From positions 72,499,618-72,563,617 of the forward strand of contig CM049317.1 of assembly GCA_026874595.1 (NCBI GenBank): 64,000 bases of DNA. The letters run 5' to 3'. The notes below the pieces were generated by a model. That model was not told the origin of the DNA. It saw only the letters and a program-made list of their open reading frames with translations, and ran no database searches. Of this stretch, positions 1 to 13,433 are shown piece by piece. How positions within the stretch are numbered: position 1 is the first letter of the stretch; every line of letters starts with the position of its first letter. The translations under genes and the position numbers were made by a program. Source of the stretch: Sipunculus nudus (lineage: Eukaryota; Annelida; Sipuncula; Golfingiida; Sipunculidae).

Positions 1-137
1 TATCCTAAAAGGAAACTTTTATGTCACAGCTGCCCTGCGAACGGCTAGTGCACGAAAACGACTGAAAATGGTGTCAATACATATGTTATACTAATAGACT
101 GAACTCTAATTTTTATATTTTATATATATATATATAT

Positions 138-195
<58 letters not shown>

Positions 196-304
196 TTCAG
201 CTGGCCCGTTGGTTAGCATATATACGGCTTGCTTGTAACTATTTTCTTTATTGATGAAAAACAAAAGGCTTCCAGGACTGTTGATTGTAGATGAACTGTA
301 CACA
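1..304. repeat. (TA)n microsatellite and flank
   Basis: A TA-dinucleotide tract, with a few interruptions, spans about 117-194. The rest is unannotatable AT-rich sequence. The Tyr-Ile ORF over it is an artefact of the repeat. Confidence 0.85.
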
Positions 305-1613
305 TTTGAAAGCGATCAATGCAAAATTGTGGCCTGTAGAGAGGGAACAGACAGCCACACTAGTAAACAAGAGGTTGAGCGTTTGCCAGAAATGACCTGG
401 AAACAGTCGAATGAATGAGCAATAACAAAGAGAAAGAAATGAGCCATTTTGTTCAAAGATAGGACCAATATTGGCAAAATTATGAAGGAATTAAAAAATT
501 GACATGTTTTGATAACCTTGATCTTGACCTATAAATTAACAAATATACTGCTTCCATAAATCGGTCAGATATACGATATTTTAAGGTGTAAAAAGTTAAT
601 TCTGCTAAATTGTTGCCAGTGGAATTCTATATACCATACACAAGATTCAGCAAAAAAGCAAAATTAAAAATAACTGACAAACAGACAGACATATTGACAA
701 TTTGACACAAGGTTGAGACAAGATGACTTGACCAGGTTATGAAGAACACCAAGAAGAAGGAAATTAGCTACAGTTTATGTATTGAGGGTTTATACTTTTG
801 GAGATATGGCAAAGATTGAGATGTTGTAGTGGTTCGAGTGCAGCGCAAGCAAGTAGCCATATCCCGAAAATTAAAAATCATTTTCGAGATAATCGTGTAA
901 GACATAAGATGTTTCAGTTTGAAAAGGATTCCTGCAAAACTGTGGCCTGTAGACAGGAAATGTAAGATGCCAGAACCAGCAAGCAGGGGACATGGAGGAC
1001 TATTGACAAACAGACAGGCATACTGACAAAGTGACACAAGATTAGTACCAGATGATCTCAACAGGTTATGGAGAAGTCCTAAGAAGAAGAAAATAAGCTA
1101 TAGTTTATGTAATTGAGGTTTACAGTTTTGGAGATATGGCCAAAAAATCCTAGAATCCAACACTCTAAACCTTACCTACATAAACTATAGCTCATTTTGT
1201 TTTTCTGCATCTTCTTAATTAGCTTATCTAGTCGTCTGTTATTTAGATGTATCACATTGTCAGTATGTCTGCCTGTTTGTCATTTGTCCTAAATTTCGCA
1301 TTCTTGCTTGTTCACGTGTCTTATATTTAGCTTTCTGTAGGCCAATGGTTTACAGGAATTACTTTGTAACTTACACATATCGTATATCGGGACCATTTCT
1401 GGAAGCTGTATGTGTAATTTTATAGGTAAATGTTCAAGGTCATGGTTATCAAAACACATCAAAATCTGATTTTCCTCATAACTTATTGAGTCATTATTCA
1501 CAATATTGGTTCTTTCTTCACAATCAATGGCTCATTTCTTCCTCGTATTCATTGCACATTCATTTGACTATTTCTACGTCATGTCCGGCAGGCGCTCAAC
1601 CTCTGGTTGTCTA
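305..1613. repeat. Foldback repeat cluster (two direct copies, one inverted)
   Basis: A unit beginning near 305 and running to about 807 is partly repeated in the same direction at about 895-1141, and again in inverted orientation at about 1180-1613. Matching landmarks include the ggcctgtaga segment, the GACAAACAGACAGGCATACTGACAA segment shortened between copies, gaggttgagcg, and ccaatatt followed by tgttttgataacc. The inverted arms could pair over about 430 bp, as in foldback or composite transposons. The ORFs inside are short and not coding-like. Confidence 0.7.
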
Positions 1614-2165
1614 GCCACGTAACTGTGCGTTACTTTATTCGGCTCTCCATTGCCTTTTTTTTCTGACATATGATTCTCTAATTTAACGGTTATCATTGTT
1701 ACGCATATTTTGGGTAAAATGAATGAAACTCATTAATAATGAGCCGTGGTTTTATAACTTAGTTATCTATATAGTCAAAGAGGTCTCGTTTATTGCATCT
1801 TATCAGAGAGGTCTCGTTTATATATTCATTTTTATTTCAAAGATTTTATATCAGGATGGCCTATTCAGCTTAATATGCTGATTTCAGTAGGGTCCTGGGT
1901 CCAGTGAACATTTCAATTATATACACATAAAAGGCAAATTTTCTACACTCATCCTTTATGGACCCGACTCGACAAACTCGCCATAAGGTAGTGACAACGC
2001 CATGCCCCTCAGCACTGCATAGCAGTCTGCCGAGCGGATCCTAGTTAGGGATAAATGAGTGAATATGAAATGCATATAGAATAAAAAATGTAAAATGCCT
2101 CTTATCAGAGAGGTCTCGTATATTGCATTTTATCAGAAAGGTCTCGTTTATTGCATCTTATATGA
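1614..2165. other. Non-coding stretch with short direct repeats
   Basis: No gene is seen. The phrase agaggtctcgtttat occurs several times between about 1779 and 2150, partly in tandem with tattgcatcttatcag. Confidence 0.5.
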
Positions 2166-2810
2166 GCATAAGGCTGCGTTTCCATAAGAGCGAACGGGAG
2201 GGCAATAAAAATTGCTTCTGTGATATTATCACTAGAGCGTTTCCATATGCACGTCGGCGAGCGCGAGAGGGGACGCAAGGGCGATTTTCTGAATTGCGCC
2301 GTCATTCGCGTAGGAATTCCTAAAAAGTACGTCACGAAGGGAGGTCATCCCTGTGTTTACAGCACTTTCCTAAAGCAAAGGTACCATAGTGAAGACAGAG
2401 ACGATTTTCGATGATGGTGCTGTGGATATAGATTAGTAGAATTCATAAATGAGAGGCACTAAACTGTTTATACGATGCCACGTATCTTTATCACAATGGC
2501 GTTTAAATGGAAAGTAACGTGTGACAATAGAAATGCGGGACGTAGAGAGATAGTAAGTTCAAATACGTAGGCCCTATGTCCTTTTTTTAGATCGATACAG
2601 GTCCGAGCATTTTTTTAATTTCTGAATAATCACTTTGGTAGGTTTTACAAAATTCACCAAATGAAACCTCAATTTCTTTTAAGAACTGTGCTGAAAATAC
2701 TTTAAATCGCGTGCCGCGTCGCGTATATGGAAACACATCACGCGAACGGTTCGCGACCGATACTCGCGTTCGCCTTCGCGTTCGCGCCAATAAAACGTAG
2801 CTAAGCATCT
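2166..2810. mobile_element. CpG-rich DNA-transposon-like segment
   Basis: Two CpG-dense blocks (about 2168-2320 and 2705-2800) face each other. The left block holds gcgtttccata followed by gcgagcgcgag, and the right block has the reverse complement order, with tatatggaaac and cgcgttcgc repeats. The inverted arrangement suggests terminal and subterminal repeats of a non-autonomous DNA transposon. No transposase ORF is present, and the ends are not sharply defined. Confidence 0.4.
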
Positions 2811-3166
2811 CGCAACAATGTTTACATGTTTGGAAGTTAACCACCAGGGGTGCTGCACTTAAAATTATTCAGTAAGATTCTGTGCCATATCTCTAGAATT
2901 ATAAACAATATTACAACTTTTATTACAGCATATGACACTAGGAGTGATGGCTTGTCTATCCGTCGAGCTGTCCTTCTGTTTTATTCCAAATTCCTTAAGC
3001 GCTGGACCTCTGGGTCGTCCAGTTTTTTGTCTGTTGGTTGAGTGCTACACATATGTGTTCTGACCCCATAATGAACACTATGATGACCATGTATAATAAT
3101 AATTATCGAAACCCCATGGTCTCCTCATAAGAGACAGGACAGGGCGAAACACTTGGAGACGTATTC

Positions 3167-3290
3167 ACTAAGGATCGGGCATTTTAAATCAGCCGTTTTG
3201 ACTTGGCCAAAAGGATTTTAAAAGGCCAATCCAAACCTAAGGCTTTTGTTTTGGGTAAGCCGAACTGATTTTAAAAGGCCGATCCTTAGT
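3167..3290. mobile_element. 124-bp MITE
   Basis: Ends are inverted repeats of about 26 bp (3167-3192 and 3265-3290) with only about three mismatches; each begins actaaggatcgg on its own strand. A third, internal version of the ttttaaaaggcc motif is near 3215. Size and structure fit a miniature inverted-repeat element. Confidence 0.7.
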
Positions 3291-6269
3291 TAATGCAGGA
3301 GATATAAATTTTTTTTACGTATATGTGGTCATCATGGGCATTGGTGAAAGCGGGATGGAGGATAAAACCACCAGGATAGTGCTCGGATAGTGTGGAAGGT
3401 GGACATAAATGTAGTGGTTTTCCAGTAAGGCGTGATGAAAGGACGAACACATATACATCCTGAATTATGTCTGAATTATAGAATTTGTATGATTGTAAAC
3501 ACGCAAAAAAAAGTATTAATAGTATTAATTTTAGTTACCCTAACCGTCATGTGAAAAATTGGATCTGACAAAAATAAATATATACATATTAACGCAATTT
3601 TTATTGAAACAGGTATGATACATAGACCAAGGAAATTAAAAGAGAGTAGGTCATGTATAATACATGTTTATTTTAAATTGCGAAACAAATGCCATAGATT
3701 TTCAACAGATAATATACCTGAAGCAATCCAGTTCCAGTAAAGAGCACCAGTAGTACCACCAATCCATGCATCTTCTTGTACAAGGGTTTTCAGAAAACTG
3801 TTTGTCTTCATGTCAAGATCGAAAGCCAGATGGCCTCCAATATCTTTGCACTTCCTCTTTGCTTCACTCCATTTTTTTCTGTCACCATTATAGCAATATT
3901 GCCTCTCTTCGACTGAAACAATGCAAATATTTTTTTGTACATTTCACAAGAGGCCGTAGCATCATGGAGAGTAAGGATGATGTACCCAGGTACATTTATA
4001 AATCATGAAATACCTCCTCTTGAAATACCCCCGTCAACCTATCTCTCTCTCGTTCTCTTGTCTGATATTTACCAAACCAATGACATTCCAGGAAAGAGAA
4101 AACAGACATGACGACACAGCAGCGTCACTTAATGCCTATTAAGTATATTATTTAAAGATATTCAGTGGCGATCTGTCTCAAGAGTATAAAATTGGTGGCA
4201 GAAATTCAGCAGGATAATCTTTTTGCTGAATATGGATTTAATTTTTACGACTGACCGGATTTAAGCAGGTTATCTTTAGAACCTAGAAATAACGCCTTAG
4301 CCTTGTTTGTCTGCATATGGGTTAGCAACGGCACCGAAGGATGTTATGAATATTTGAATGTATTTGAAGACAGGATCCCGCTGCGGGCTGCCGAGCTCAG
4401 AGTTTTCAATACACACTCAATTTGATATAAGATAGGTATTTAAAACAAATGGTAAACCTATACTTGTCATTATATATGGAGGAAAATGTGAACATATGTA
4501 TCAAATTATCGGACATCAGTATCCCAAGAATAACTATATAGCATTTTGTGAATAAAGTATTCCTTTTCCTAGGGAAAAAAATCAGAAAAATCTTGGTTCA
4601 TTTAGTCAGTGGAACACCTATCAACCATAATCAATCCCTTTAACAATTTTTTTTCTTATAAGTGGAAGTTAATTCAATTTAGTATTTATATAAATTTCAA
4701 ATAATTAAATATATGTTATAAAGAGGACGCTTAACCTTTGGGAAATAGGTGCATAAAGACTTATCCAAAGTTTGAGGTATTTCACATTAATGGTATATTT
4801 ATAGAGAACAATGCCCATTGTGGATCATTGTGTACATATGTGTACTTTTTTAAATTTTATCCGACGTAAGAAGTCGGCGCATTCCTTGTTATTATATACG
4901 TCAACAAGGTGCCGAAGGTATTTTTTCCCAGACTGGATGTCTGCTTTGTCTTTAAGCAAATTCGAACAAGCCGTTTTAAACGAATTTTAACAAAAGGAAA
5001 TTGCGGAGGGTTAGGGTAACACCGATGTAACAATCCCTTATTTATATATATATATTTAAAGGAACAATTAAGTAAGGAAAGCCCTGGAATATTAGAGTAT
5101 TTATTCTGAAGTTTAAGTCCAGGTTCAACACAATATGTATATGCAGTGCTTGTGTTTGTCAGGGCAGTATCTCCGAAAACCTCAAGAAAGGCCATGCATG
5201 TACGAATATGAAACTCTAAAGCGTTCTGATGTGGAACTACCAAAGTCGTTCTTATTCTACTGTCCTTTTGGTTTCTCTGTGTCACATCTCCCAGCATGGT
5301 CGAGTCCACACAACGTTTACTCCTTAAGGGGTACCCTTCCACAAAATTTTAATTTATTATAAACTTTACGTCTATGGCGAACCAGTGATGACTGCAAAAT
5401 AATCACAATCGACGGGGTCATAATAACTGGAGTTTTAAAGAAATACGTACGGCGGTTTGGCTTCTTTTTTAGTATAAACGCAACACACCATCTTGCCGCA
5501 ATGAGAAACATCTGAATATACTGTAAAAACAAAAAACAAAAAAAAAAAAAACCAAAAAAAAAAAACAAGCCATCAGAAAAGGGTATAATCGGTCCGCCAT
5601 GCTACTCACTTTGGCTAAAGATTTTTCTTTTGTCGGAAAGTATTCTGTTAATTTTATTGAAATTTTATCGAATGATCTGGATAATGATCATAATAGTCAT
5701 TGGCGAAGGAATTCGATATGTGAGTGTTTCAGTTTCCCTTTTTAACCCTTTGTTTGCTTTTCTTTAAGCGATAATATTAAAAACAACTTATGATTAGACT
5801 TTGATGAAAATTTGTGGATTTGGTTAGGATAACAACGTAAGATTTGAAATTAATTGAGACGAACATATGTTTTTAGGGAATATTTTCTATAGTGAGATTT
5901 CTTTATTCTACCAAGTAGCACAAACAATCACTTATATCTTGAGCGGCCTTTATTCTGGGCCTGACCTGTGATCCAACCTTGGAGCTATTGAACCGTGAAT
6001 CACATTTTCTGTGTAACAGGCAGCAAAGTTTTATCAGGATTAGGGTTATGGCCATGGCCTCGGCTGTGACTATTTTCAGATTATTGCTTTAACAACTAAA
6101 GCTAATTTGACGGCCGATCGCGTTAACGTTTTCATATTGGTGAATGGGCAGTTTAGAAATCAGATGGGCCATATAGGGATTAGACCAGGAATTAGAATGG
6201 GTATTTGGTTAGGTTATGCTGGCTAATTTCCTTATATTTAATAAAAATGTACGATTACAATTTAGGAAA
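3291..6269. other. Intergenic, no supported gene
   Basis: AT-rich sequence. A 161-codon open stretch on the minus strand (4857-5342) has no recognised domain and no ATG start, and overlaps a repeat whose relative lies near 9200-9330 (shared ggagggttag-g-gtaacac phrase). An oligo-A/C-A tract lies at about 5525-5567. Confidence 0.5.
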
Positions 6270-6600
6270 ACACCGTGTTTAGTTTTCTGGGCGTAGAGCA
6301 CATGGAGGTCGCGAGTTTGAATGTCAATTGAGGAGCAGGGAGATTTTTCACGGTCGCCTCCCATACCAGCCCGCATTTCCAGCCCCTCTGCCGTAGTACA
6401 CCCATTAATAAATGTGCTTTAAGGTGTTCATCTGTGGTATAGCCCAGCCTTGGGATGATTACACACTAAGGACCCACCGGTGCGGTAGTCTACGGGCCTG
6501 GTTAACACCAGGATATATAACTGAAGGAAACCTGGGCTACCACCCTGTCAGTTAGTCCTGAATATAAACGAAGTTCTGAAGATGTACATTTACTCAGACA
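6270..6600 (+). mobile_element. SINE-like element (family S1)
   Basis: A tRNA-like head contains ggtcgcgagtttgaat (RNA polymerase III B-box type), followed by a body with agatttttcacggtcg and a 3' part with ccaggatatataactgaa and tcagttagtcctgaat. The same order of blocks appears at 61670-62000, and the head alone at 21190-21300 and 29423-29540. There is no coding capacity. Confidence 0.6.
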
Positions 6601-8049
6601 AGTCATAATTAAAAAAAATGGACGTGGTTACCTCAGCCAGAAAATTATTACAAAAAGGATAAGTAAACGTCGCCCGAGCCTATTAATTATCAAATGTGAG
6701 ATGGGGGGGGGAGGGGGCGGTATATTACCGGTGAAATGTGATCGTTTGTCCAGACTTCGTTCATGCGCAACCTTTAAGAGAAAACCAAGGCCAGGTGTAA
6801 TATATATTCTTTAGACTGAAGTATTCAGTAGAGTTGTTCATTTACTATCCTTTTTCCAATTACCGGTATCTGTTAAATTCCCATACCTCTTGGAATGGAT
6901 GTGTGCAACATTTTCCTGACAGACTATATACGCTACCAGATATAGCCCTAACCATAAGGAGGTTACATTTTCTAACGTACATTGAGTGATTTAACAAATA
7001 GATAAGTGTTGCTTAATAATTGAAAAATGTTCAAACTAAAGTGTATACCTCTTGTGAGGTGGTGACTCACGAATATATGGAAATAGTAGGGACGTTTTTA
7101 GAGAGCTCCACAAGCTCTGAAAGTAATTTTTAAGAGGCTACTAATTCCCTATATTTTAACATTGAGCCTTAACCTCTTATCAAACGATGATATATAACAT
7201 GCATTAAATCCGATCCAGTAACAGTATGGTACCTCAAACTCCCTCCAGGCCGACGTCGTTGTTTTATTACACATCTATAGGGCAATATCAAAACCGCACT
7301 TGTATTCATAACATTCACTTCATGAAGTTCATATTTTATATTTTTATAGTTATGTTTTATCCCAATTGAATATATTGATAATTTTGTTCTATTTTTGTAT
7401 CTGCTGTCACCTGATTAGCAAGCCAACAACAATTCCTGTTTCATCATAAATCAAGGGGAAATTAGAAACTAATTTATGGGGTTCGCTGGTTAGCATGGTA
7501 ATTACCATCCGAAAGTCAACAAATGTAATCCAGTTACCAGTATTTATTTTGCATTGTTATTTTATTAGTGGGTAGGGTATAAGCGTACAAAGGAAAAGGG
7601 TTTTAAGACGAGTGGATGAAAGACATAAAATGAGTTTAAGAGCATTCCGACTTTTATACAGGTTGTACATTTGGTGATAGGGTCCCTGTTAGAAGAAGGT
7701 AATAAAACCAGAGGCCCCATGCATCTTTCTTCGCCCATGCGTCATAATGGGTACGATCCAGGCTTGCTATCTTATTTTGAAAGTTGAATTTAAAATGAGT
7801 TTAGTGTCTACTCAACTCATATTATTTTCGTCAATTTTCGCCCCAGGTGCTTGTGTGTATGTGTGCATCATAAAGGAAATCTCTTGATGTAGAATTAACT
7901 TGAGCCCTCTGTGTGTGTATGAGCAGGACAAGTAAGAATCATGCCTTATCATTAGATTGCACATTGCTGAAATAAAAGGAGCACAGGGTTTTTACCATAA
8001 ATCATCAGCAAAGGTAACAGTTAAAAGATACTTATTGCATACTCACGGT
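6601..8049. other. Intergenic, no supported gene
   Basis: AT-rich sequence with a poly-G tract near 6703-6718. No exon, RNA gene or complete transposon recognised. Confidence 0.5.
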
Positions 8050-8356
8050 TTTCGCAAACCTCTGGTGAGACTGATGAAAATAGAAACTGAAGAAAGACAA
8101 AAGACAGCGAACTACACATGGTCAGACGTGCATTTTCCATGACCCAGCAAACCTATCTGTGCGGACAGTGTTGGGAAAACTAACTGGAAACGAAATGAAA
8201 GTGAACGCCCAGCAGTCTTGGGAGGAGGATAAATCTACCTCGTAACAGTGGCTTTATCGACCTCATAACAGGAGAAAGCTTCCGTATTGAGGAGTAACCT
8301 CATTAAGTTATACTGCCGGCATGCTACGTCATTGAAAGTACGTATTTACACTCTTG

Positions 8357-8357
<1 letters not shown>

Positions 8358-8411
<54 letters not shown>
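8358..8411. repeat. (CT)n microsatellite
   Basis: About 27 CT units without interruption. The related position in A' (17951-17999) is also CT-rich but interrupted. Confidence 0.9.
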
Positions 8412-8415
<4 letters not shown>

Positions 8416-11400
8416 TATTTTGAAAACGTAGCATGTATAAAAAGTGATATGTGTGAATATCGTAAGAAAAGCTGTCTGGCATATTCTTCAAGGCATAATC
8501 CCCCCCCCCCCCCCAAAAAAAAATGATATAACCGGCATGTAACGCTATCACAAAAAAAAAGATGGTATTTGTCCGTAATGTCTTTGATATTATGTCATGT
8601 AACGTCATGAATTAATAACTGTATTCTGATAGTATTTTAAACCTCTTTCGCATTAATGTTAGAATGGAATGTCGTTTGTGATTGAATTCTCTGAAGTGGA
8701 AGGGGGCCGCTATAGTGGCAGTATAATGCATGAAAGTTGATTTTCTGACAAAATATAGTTCTCTTTGTCATTGCTGTATGTCCTTATATCACTGCACAGA
8801 GAAATGTGAAAAGAGAATATGCTTTGTTTACCTGACCCATAATAAAACTATTAAAAATCAGCTGAAAGGAAACGTGACGGGGGTTTTAGGTACAGGTGTA
8901 CTTTGATTTATATATGTCGTCTTTCCCCTGTCACTGGTCGTAAAATAAGATGACCTGATTACACCCACACCGCTGGTGTACGCTGGTACCGATCGTTTTT
9001 GGTCCCGCGGCTGGTCAGGGTAACAGAGCCACAATCAGCAAATATATGAATAATAATTAAACATTATCACTTAATAAAGATTTCAGTAAATATTATTCAA
9101 AATAAAAATTTCTTACAGGGCCCATAAAATACATGTGGATACCTTACAGATTCTATATGCCCTCACATTCTGGGCTGGACTGTTTATGATATAGTCGAAA
9201 TATTTTTTATCGTCCTTCGTTGATTGGTGAATTTGTCTTTGTCAGATTTATTGAAATAGTTAAGAACATATCTTATAGAAATGTGTTGGAGGGTTAGAGT
9301 AACACACAGGAAACAATCCGATAAAATTTTTATGGAATCTGGATCACCATTGTGTGTATTGTAAGGATGCTTCACTATTGTAAGACTGGGCAATTTGTTT
9401 ACAAATTACATGTCACAAATTATATTACTGTTATATTCTTTTTTTTTTATTCACTTTTATTCTTGCGCTGCCTCACCTATGACCTAAACATAAGTTGGTG
9501 AACTATGACACACATTTCTCTGTGAATAAGATACCAATATTTGTTAAGGGTTATGGCGGAGGTATTTATGTGGTCTCCGATTATATATCTTCAGGAATGC
9601 TTGAATAACAACACTTCCGTGTGGTTTCCTCAAGTCGGGATAGATGACCTATATATTCTTAACACTCACGATTCAAAAATACATCACAGATGAGAGGGTG
9701 AATGTGTAAACTGAGCCTTCGTTGAAGCAGGAATTAACTAATCTTTGAGTGGCTGGTAAATAAAGCACAAGGTAAAAATATAGGAGCGCTTACGTTAGCA
9801 AAGGAAACAAATTATCGTGTGTTTCACGTGACAGCGACCGCAAAGTTGACGATCTCTGCAAGGAACGGTGTAGTGATCACACATCTTTATAACCCGTTTA
9901 TATCATTCTGTTTACATTCGATAAGCAGAAGCGTAGAGGGAAATGTTAAGTAACTGACCGATTAGTTTTTTTTTATGAGAGTTGTAATCCTGATCCGGCT
10001 TCTTAAAATATCTTATGCTTGTGGTGTATAACACACCATCTCCCTAAATTCTAATATGGCGTACTGCACAAGAAAAAGAGGTGACCACAATGAATTTTGA
10101 CGCGTTCTATTTCCAAATTAATTAAAAATTTAAATAATGCACATCTCTTACAAATTACACTACAATCGTGTTCATTTGAAAGGTAATGACCTACCAGTTC
10201 TACGAAGATACACAACAGTTGCAATATGTCATTACGTAGAGACCATTCGAAGTAAATTGAATAATAATAAGAAAGATCACATTCTCAAACTCATTCATTC
10301 CTTTATTCAGTTATTCATTCATTCATTCATGTATTCGTTCATCTAATCATTCATTCGGTGCCATCTAAAATTCCTTAATTATTATGCAATTATTTTTGTT
10401 TGTTATTGACACACTCTACAAGTTATGTCACTTATTGTATAAAATATGATTTCAATAAAAATATGATTCAGTTTAAGACAGGAGCCTTATTCAGATAAAT
10501 CCCTTTGAAACCAAAAATAAAACTACATAAGATAAATTTGGGTTTAATATTTTACAAAAAAAAAAGATTTGCTATATATCAAATGATGAAAAATAAAAGA
10601 TTCCTATCTATTCATTCGCGGTGGAGTCCTTCCTTTGTGTGTAACATGTATCTACCTTTATTTTAACGAACAGAGCTGGCTCAGAGGACCCGTACTCGAT
10701 CAGCAGACCACCGTGACGTGCATGTAGTGCGCATGCTCGTGGAGTGGTCTATAACATGTACATTTGGAGTATTTATTCTACATGTGCATACAAAATATAA
10801 GATGTCTCAAGAACTAGGTACGGTATATGAAAAAAACCGGTTAATACCAAACGAATATCGGTTATTTTCGTCTTACAATCAAACGAACATAATTCAACAA
10901 CAGACATAGCTCCTGAAGTCACAAGTTTTGTCTGATTCTAACACAAGCACTAATTTTGGCATCGATTCCGGTTCAAATCAGGTATGTTAAACGGTGTATT
11001 GTTATTTCTTTCCTTTAAGAGAATAAACTACCTCTGTTATAATTTTGTCCCCATTCACCTGTTAAAATATTACAAAAACTGCCAGGTAAAGGAATGGTGT
11101 ACATGCATGTCCAAAAGGAGTTGTATGACGATTTATATATTAAATATATTATATTTAAAAGACATAATAAAACATATATCTACGGAATGATGGCAGTTAT
11201 AATTTCACTATTTAATCTATTTAATACACACAATTGTCATATATGTTATCCTGGAAAATGCACTTTTCTGCACTTAACACTTTGCTGCAATCTGATGTTG
11301 TATGGACCTGGGCTTTCAATTTTCCATGACGGCAGTGCCGTCTGTCCTACAAATGTGAAACTAAACACACCATCGTCCACAAAATTCTTTTTGGTTCACG

Positions 11401-12479
11401 TACATTGGAAAATATTATGTAGATCACGTGTCCGGTATATCACCGACAGAAAGCCCGACGTATGCGTTTCTTTTGAATAATTTTATAACATTAAAAAAAC
11501 TACTGTTTCAAAATTTCCCCCTGAAAGTGTGCGTTTTTTATTTGTACTGGAACAATGCTAGAATATGGGAGAGCATGCACATTTCAAAATACGACATCCG
11601 CTTTCGTTGTCACCCGTTTCCACGCGTTCCTTTATTAATTAACAAACCAATGTAATGTACAATTATTGTTTATATTAATTTCCTTTATATTAAATACAGA
11701 TTAAGGCATTCAATTATGAAAGCACGTAATTTAAGCAAAATTTAAAGGTTGGGGTCGAAATGTTGTGAGGCATGGGAGAGAGGTTCGACACCTTACGAAT
11801 ATGTATTCTTAAAGGGTCGGTTTCTCATATCGAGTCTGTTAAATATGCAATTAGTATAGTAACCTCTCCTTAAAATATTACATCTGCCAAACTTGCGTTC
11901 TAGGACAGTTTGCTTTCCTGTACGCAAATGAAAATTAACTTGCATCGGGCGCGATCGGTTCCAAAAATGAACTAATAGCTTGAGATAATGTATATATTGC
12001 TAACTTTTATACCTCTAACAAATTGAGGGGATCCTTTTTGACAAACAGTGAATAACAGAAAGACCCGGGGTCATAAACAGATCGACGGTAACCTGTTCCA
12101 CATTCTAATCACGACAGAGCCTCCCTATGGAGAATGAGACCATGGCTTTGATTGACTAGACATACCGACATAACGGCATCTGGCGTCTGGTAGAGAGATT
12201 AGATCAATCGCGTACTTTAGTCAATGTAATCCCCGCACAAGGCTCAATCTAGCAATTGTCAGTTAATCGTCTGACAATACCGTGGTTCTTACCGGTATGG
12301 CCACTTGCTACAACACTGTTATTGACCTGCAAACCCTTATTCACGTGGTCAATAATATTCTAAACGTACATAAACATTTGCAATAATATACGTATCATCT
12401 CACGCTATTTATTAATTTAGGGTTACTAGAAAAGATATTTTATATCACTGACTCCCGGCACACCGACTTGCTATCGCAA

Positions 12480-12830
12480 ATTCACATTACATGTTATGTT
12501 CACATACACTGTTTTGGATCTATGTGAGTAAACAGTTCACGTGTATCTATTAACCATAACAAGACAGCGTGACCAGTGATCGAACCTTACGCAGGTGCGT
12601 TAACCCCGAAACAATTTAAAATGAAAGATAAACTACAGAAGAAACGCAAGTTGGATGCTTCATTAATCTTTATTTGTGAAGTCGTGGTGTACGGCTACCA
12701 CGCTGCTTGCGCGCTGTGTTTATGATTTCCGCCATTGAACACGAACGGTGCAAGTTTATTTTCACTCGTACACAACTGTAAGCAAATTATTTTAAATTTA
12801 AATTAATCTGTACATTTGGATAATCACACT
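12480..12830. repeat. Old relative of the TTAA MITE
   Basis: The blocks cagttcacgtgtatctattaaccataac, gcgtgacc and cgctgtgtttatg occur in the same order as in the 465-bp MITE just downstream, but are more diverged. Present also in A' (about 35385-35690), so its insertion predates the A/A' split. Key phrase: cacgtgt-tct-tta-ccataa. Confidence 0.55.
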
Positions 12831-12968
12831 GGTTCAAAGACTGATAGACTCAGCCACGGGCAACAGAATCCTCTATTCCTGGACTTATTGAAATGAATAA
12901 TAAGGAATCTGCCAGCCACATTTTTTTCTTCCAAATTCTCTTGGCCATTTCCGGTCTCTTAAAGTTAA

Positions 12969-13433
12969 AGGGACATAATCAGGATCAATATTATACCTTT
13001 CTTTCACACTATCAGTTCAGTTTTGTTTTATACAAAGGTTTCCAAGCAGAATCATCTCAACACATAGTCTCATTTCCCCGCATACGGCTATTTAACACCT
13101 TGTTATGACTGTGCGTGTTGGTAAACACAGTCCACGTGTTTCTGTTTACCATAAGAAGTCTGCGTGACCGAAAGTCCTATTACGAGGAAAAACGCAGTGT
13201 TTCAGCCAGCAGGACAAGTATTATATATATTTTTTGCCTAGTCAGTCAGGGCATCTACTGATTGACACGTGTCGTGGCTCCACGCTGCACACGGCCCCAC
13301 GCACTGTGTTTATGTTGACACCTACCATCCCGCCCGGTCCACTCTTTTGGATACTCGTTTACATGAGTATTTTAAAGGGAAGAAACTATTTTTCCTGTTA
13401 ACTCAACATGCTTTATAGGTAATTAGGCCCCTT
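12969..13433. mobile_element. 465-bp MITE with TTAA target duplication
   Basis: Bounded by TTAA at 12965-12968 and 13434-13437, with ends AGGGACATAATC and, inverted, AAGGGGCCTAATTACC. The homologous spot in A' (about 36213-36232) has a single TTAA and lacks the insert, a direct occupied/empty site comparison. TTAA duplication is typical of piggyBac-type elements. It has no coding capacity. An identical-length copy is at 22027-22491. Confidence 0.82.

Noticed and set aside
106-303. Tyr-Ile repeat ORFs over (TA)n tracts (also at 29982, 43561, 59184)
   Set aside because: They are simply microsatellite translations without any other coding evidence.
4857-5342. 161-codon minus-strand ORF
   Set aside because: No ATG at the start, no recognisable domain, includes a TATA-rich stretch, and overlaps a dispersed repeat related to 9200-9330.
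8287-8608. ORFs on both strands over the CT tract
   Set aside because: Leu-Ser or Arg-Glu repeats caused by the microsatellite.
11094-11655. ORFs resembling those at 32377-32833
   Set aside because: The similarity is explained by the A/A' duplication; the frames are broken differently in the two copies and show no coding-type conservation. A minus-strand stretch there (V-D-D-G-V near 11375) is mildly protein-like but carries stops in A'.
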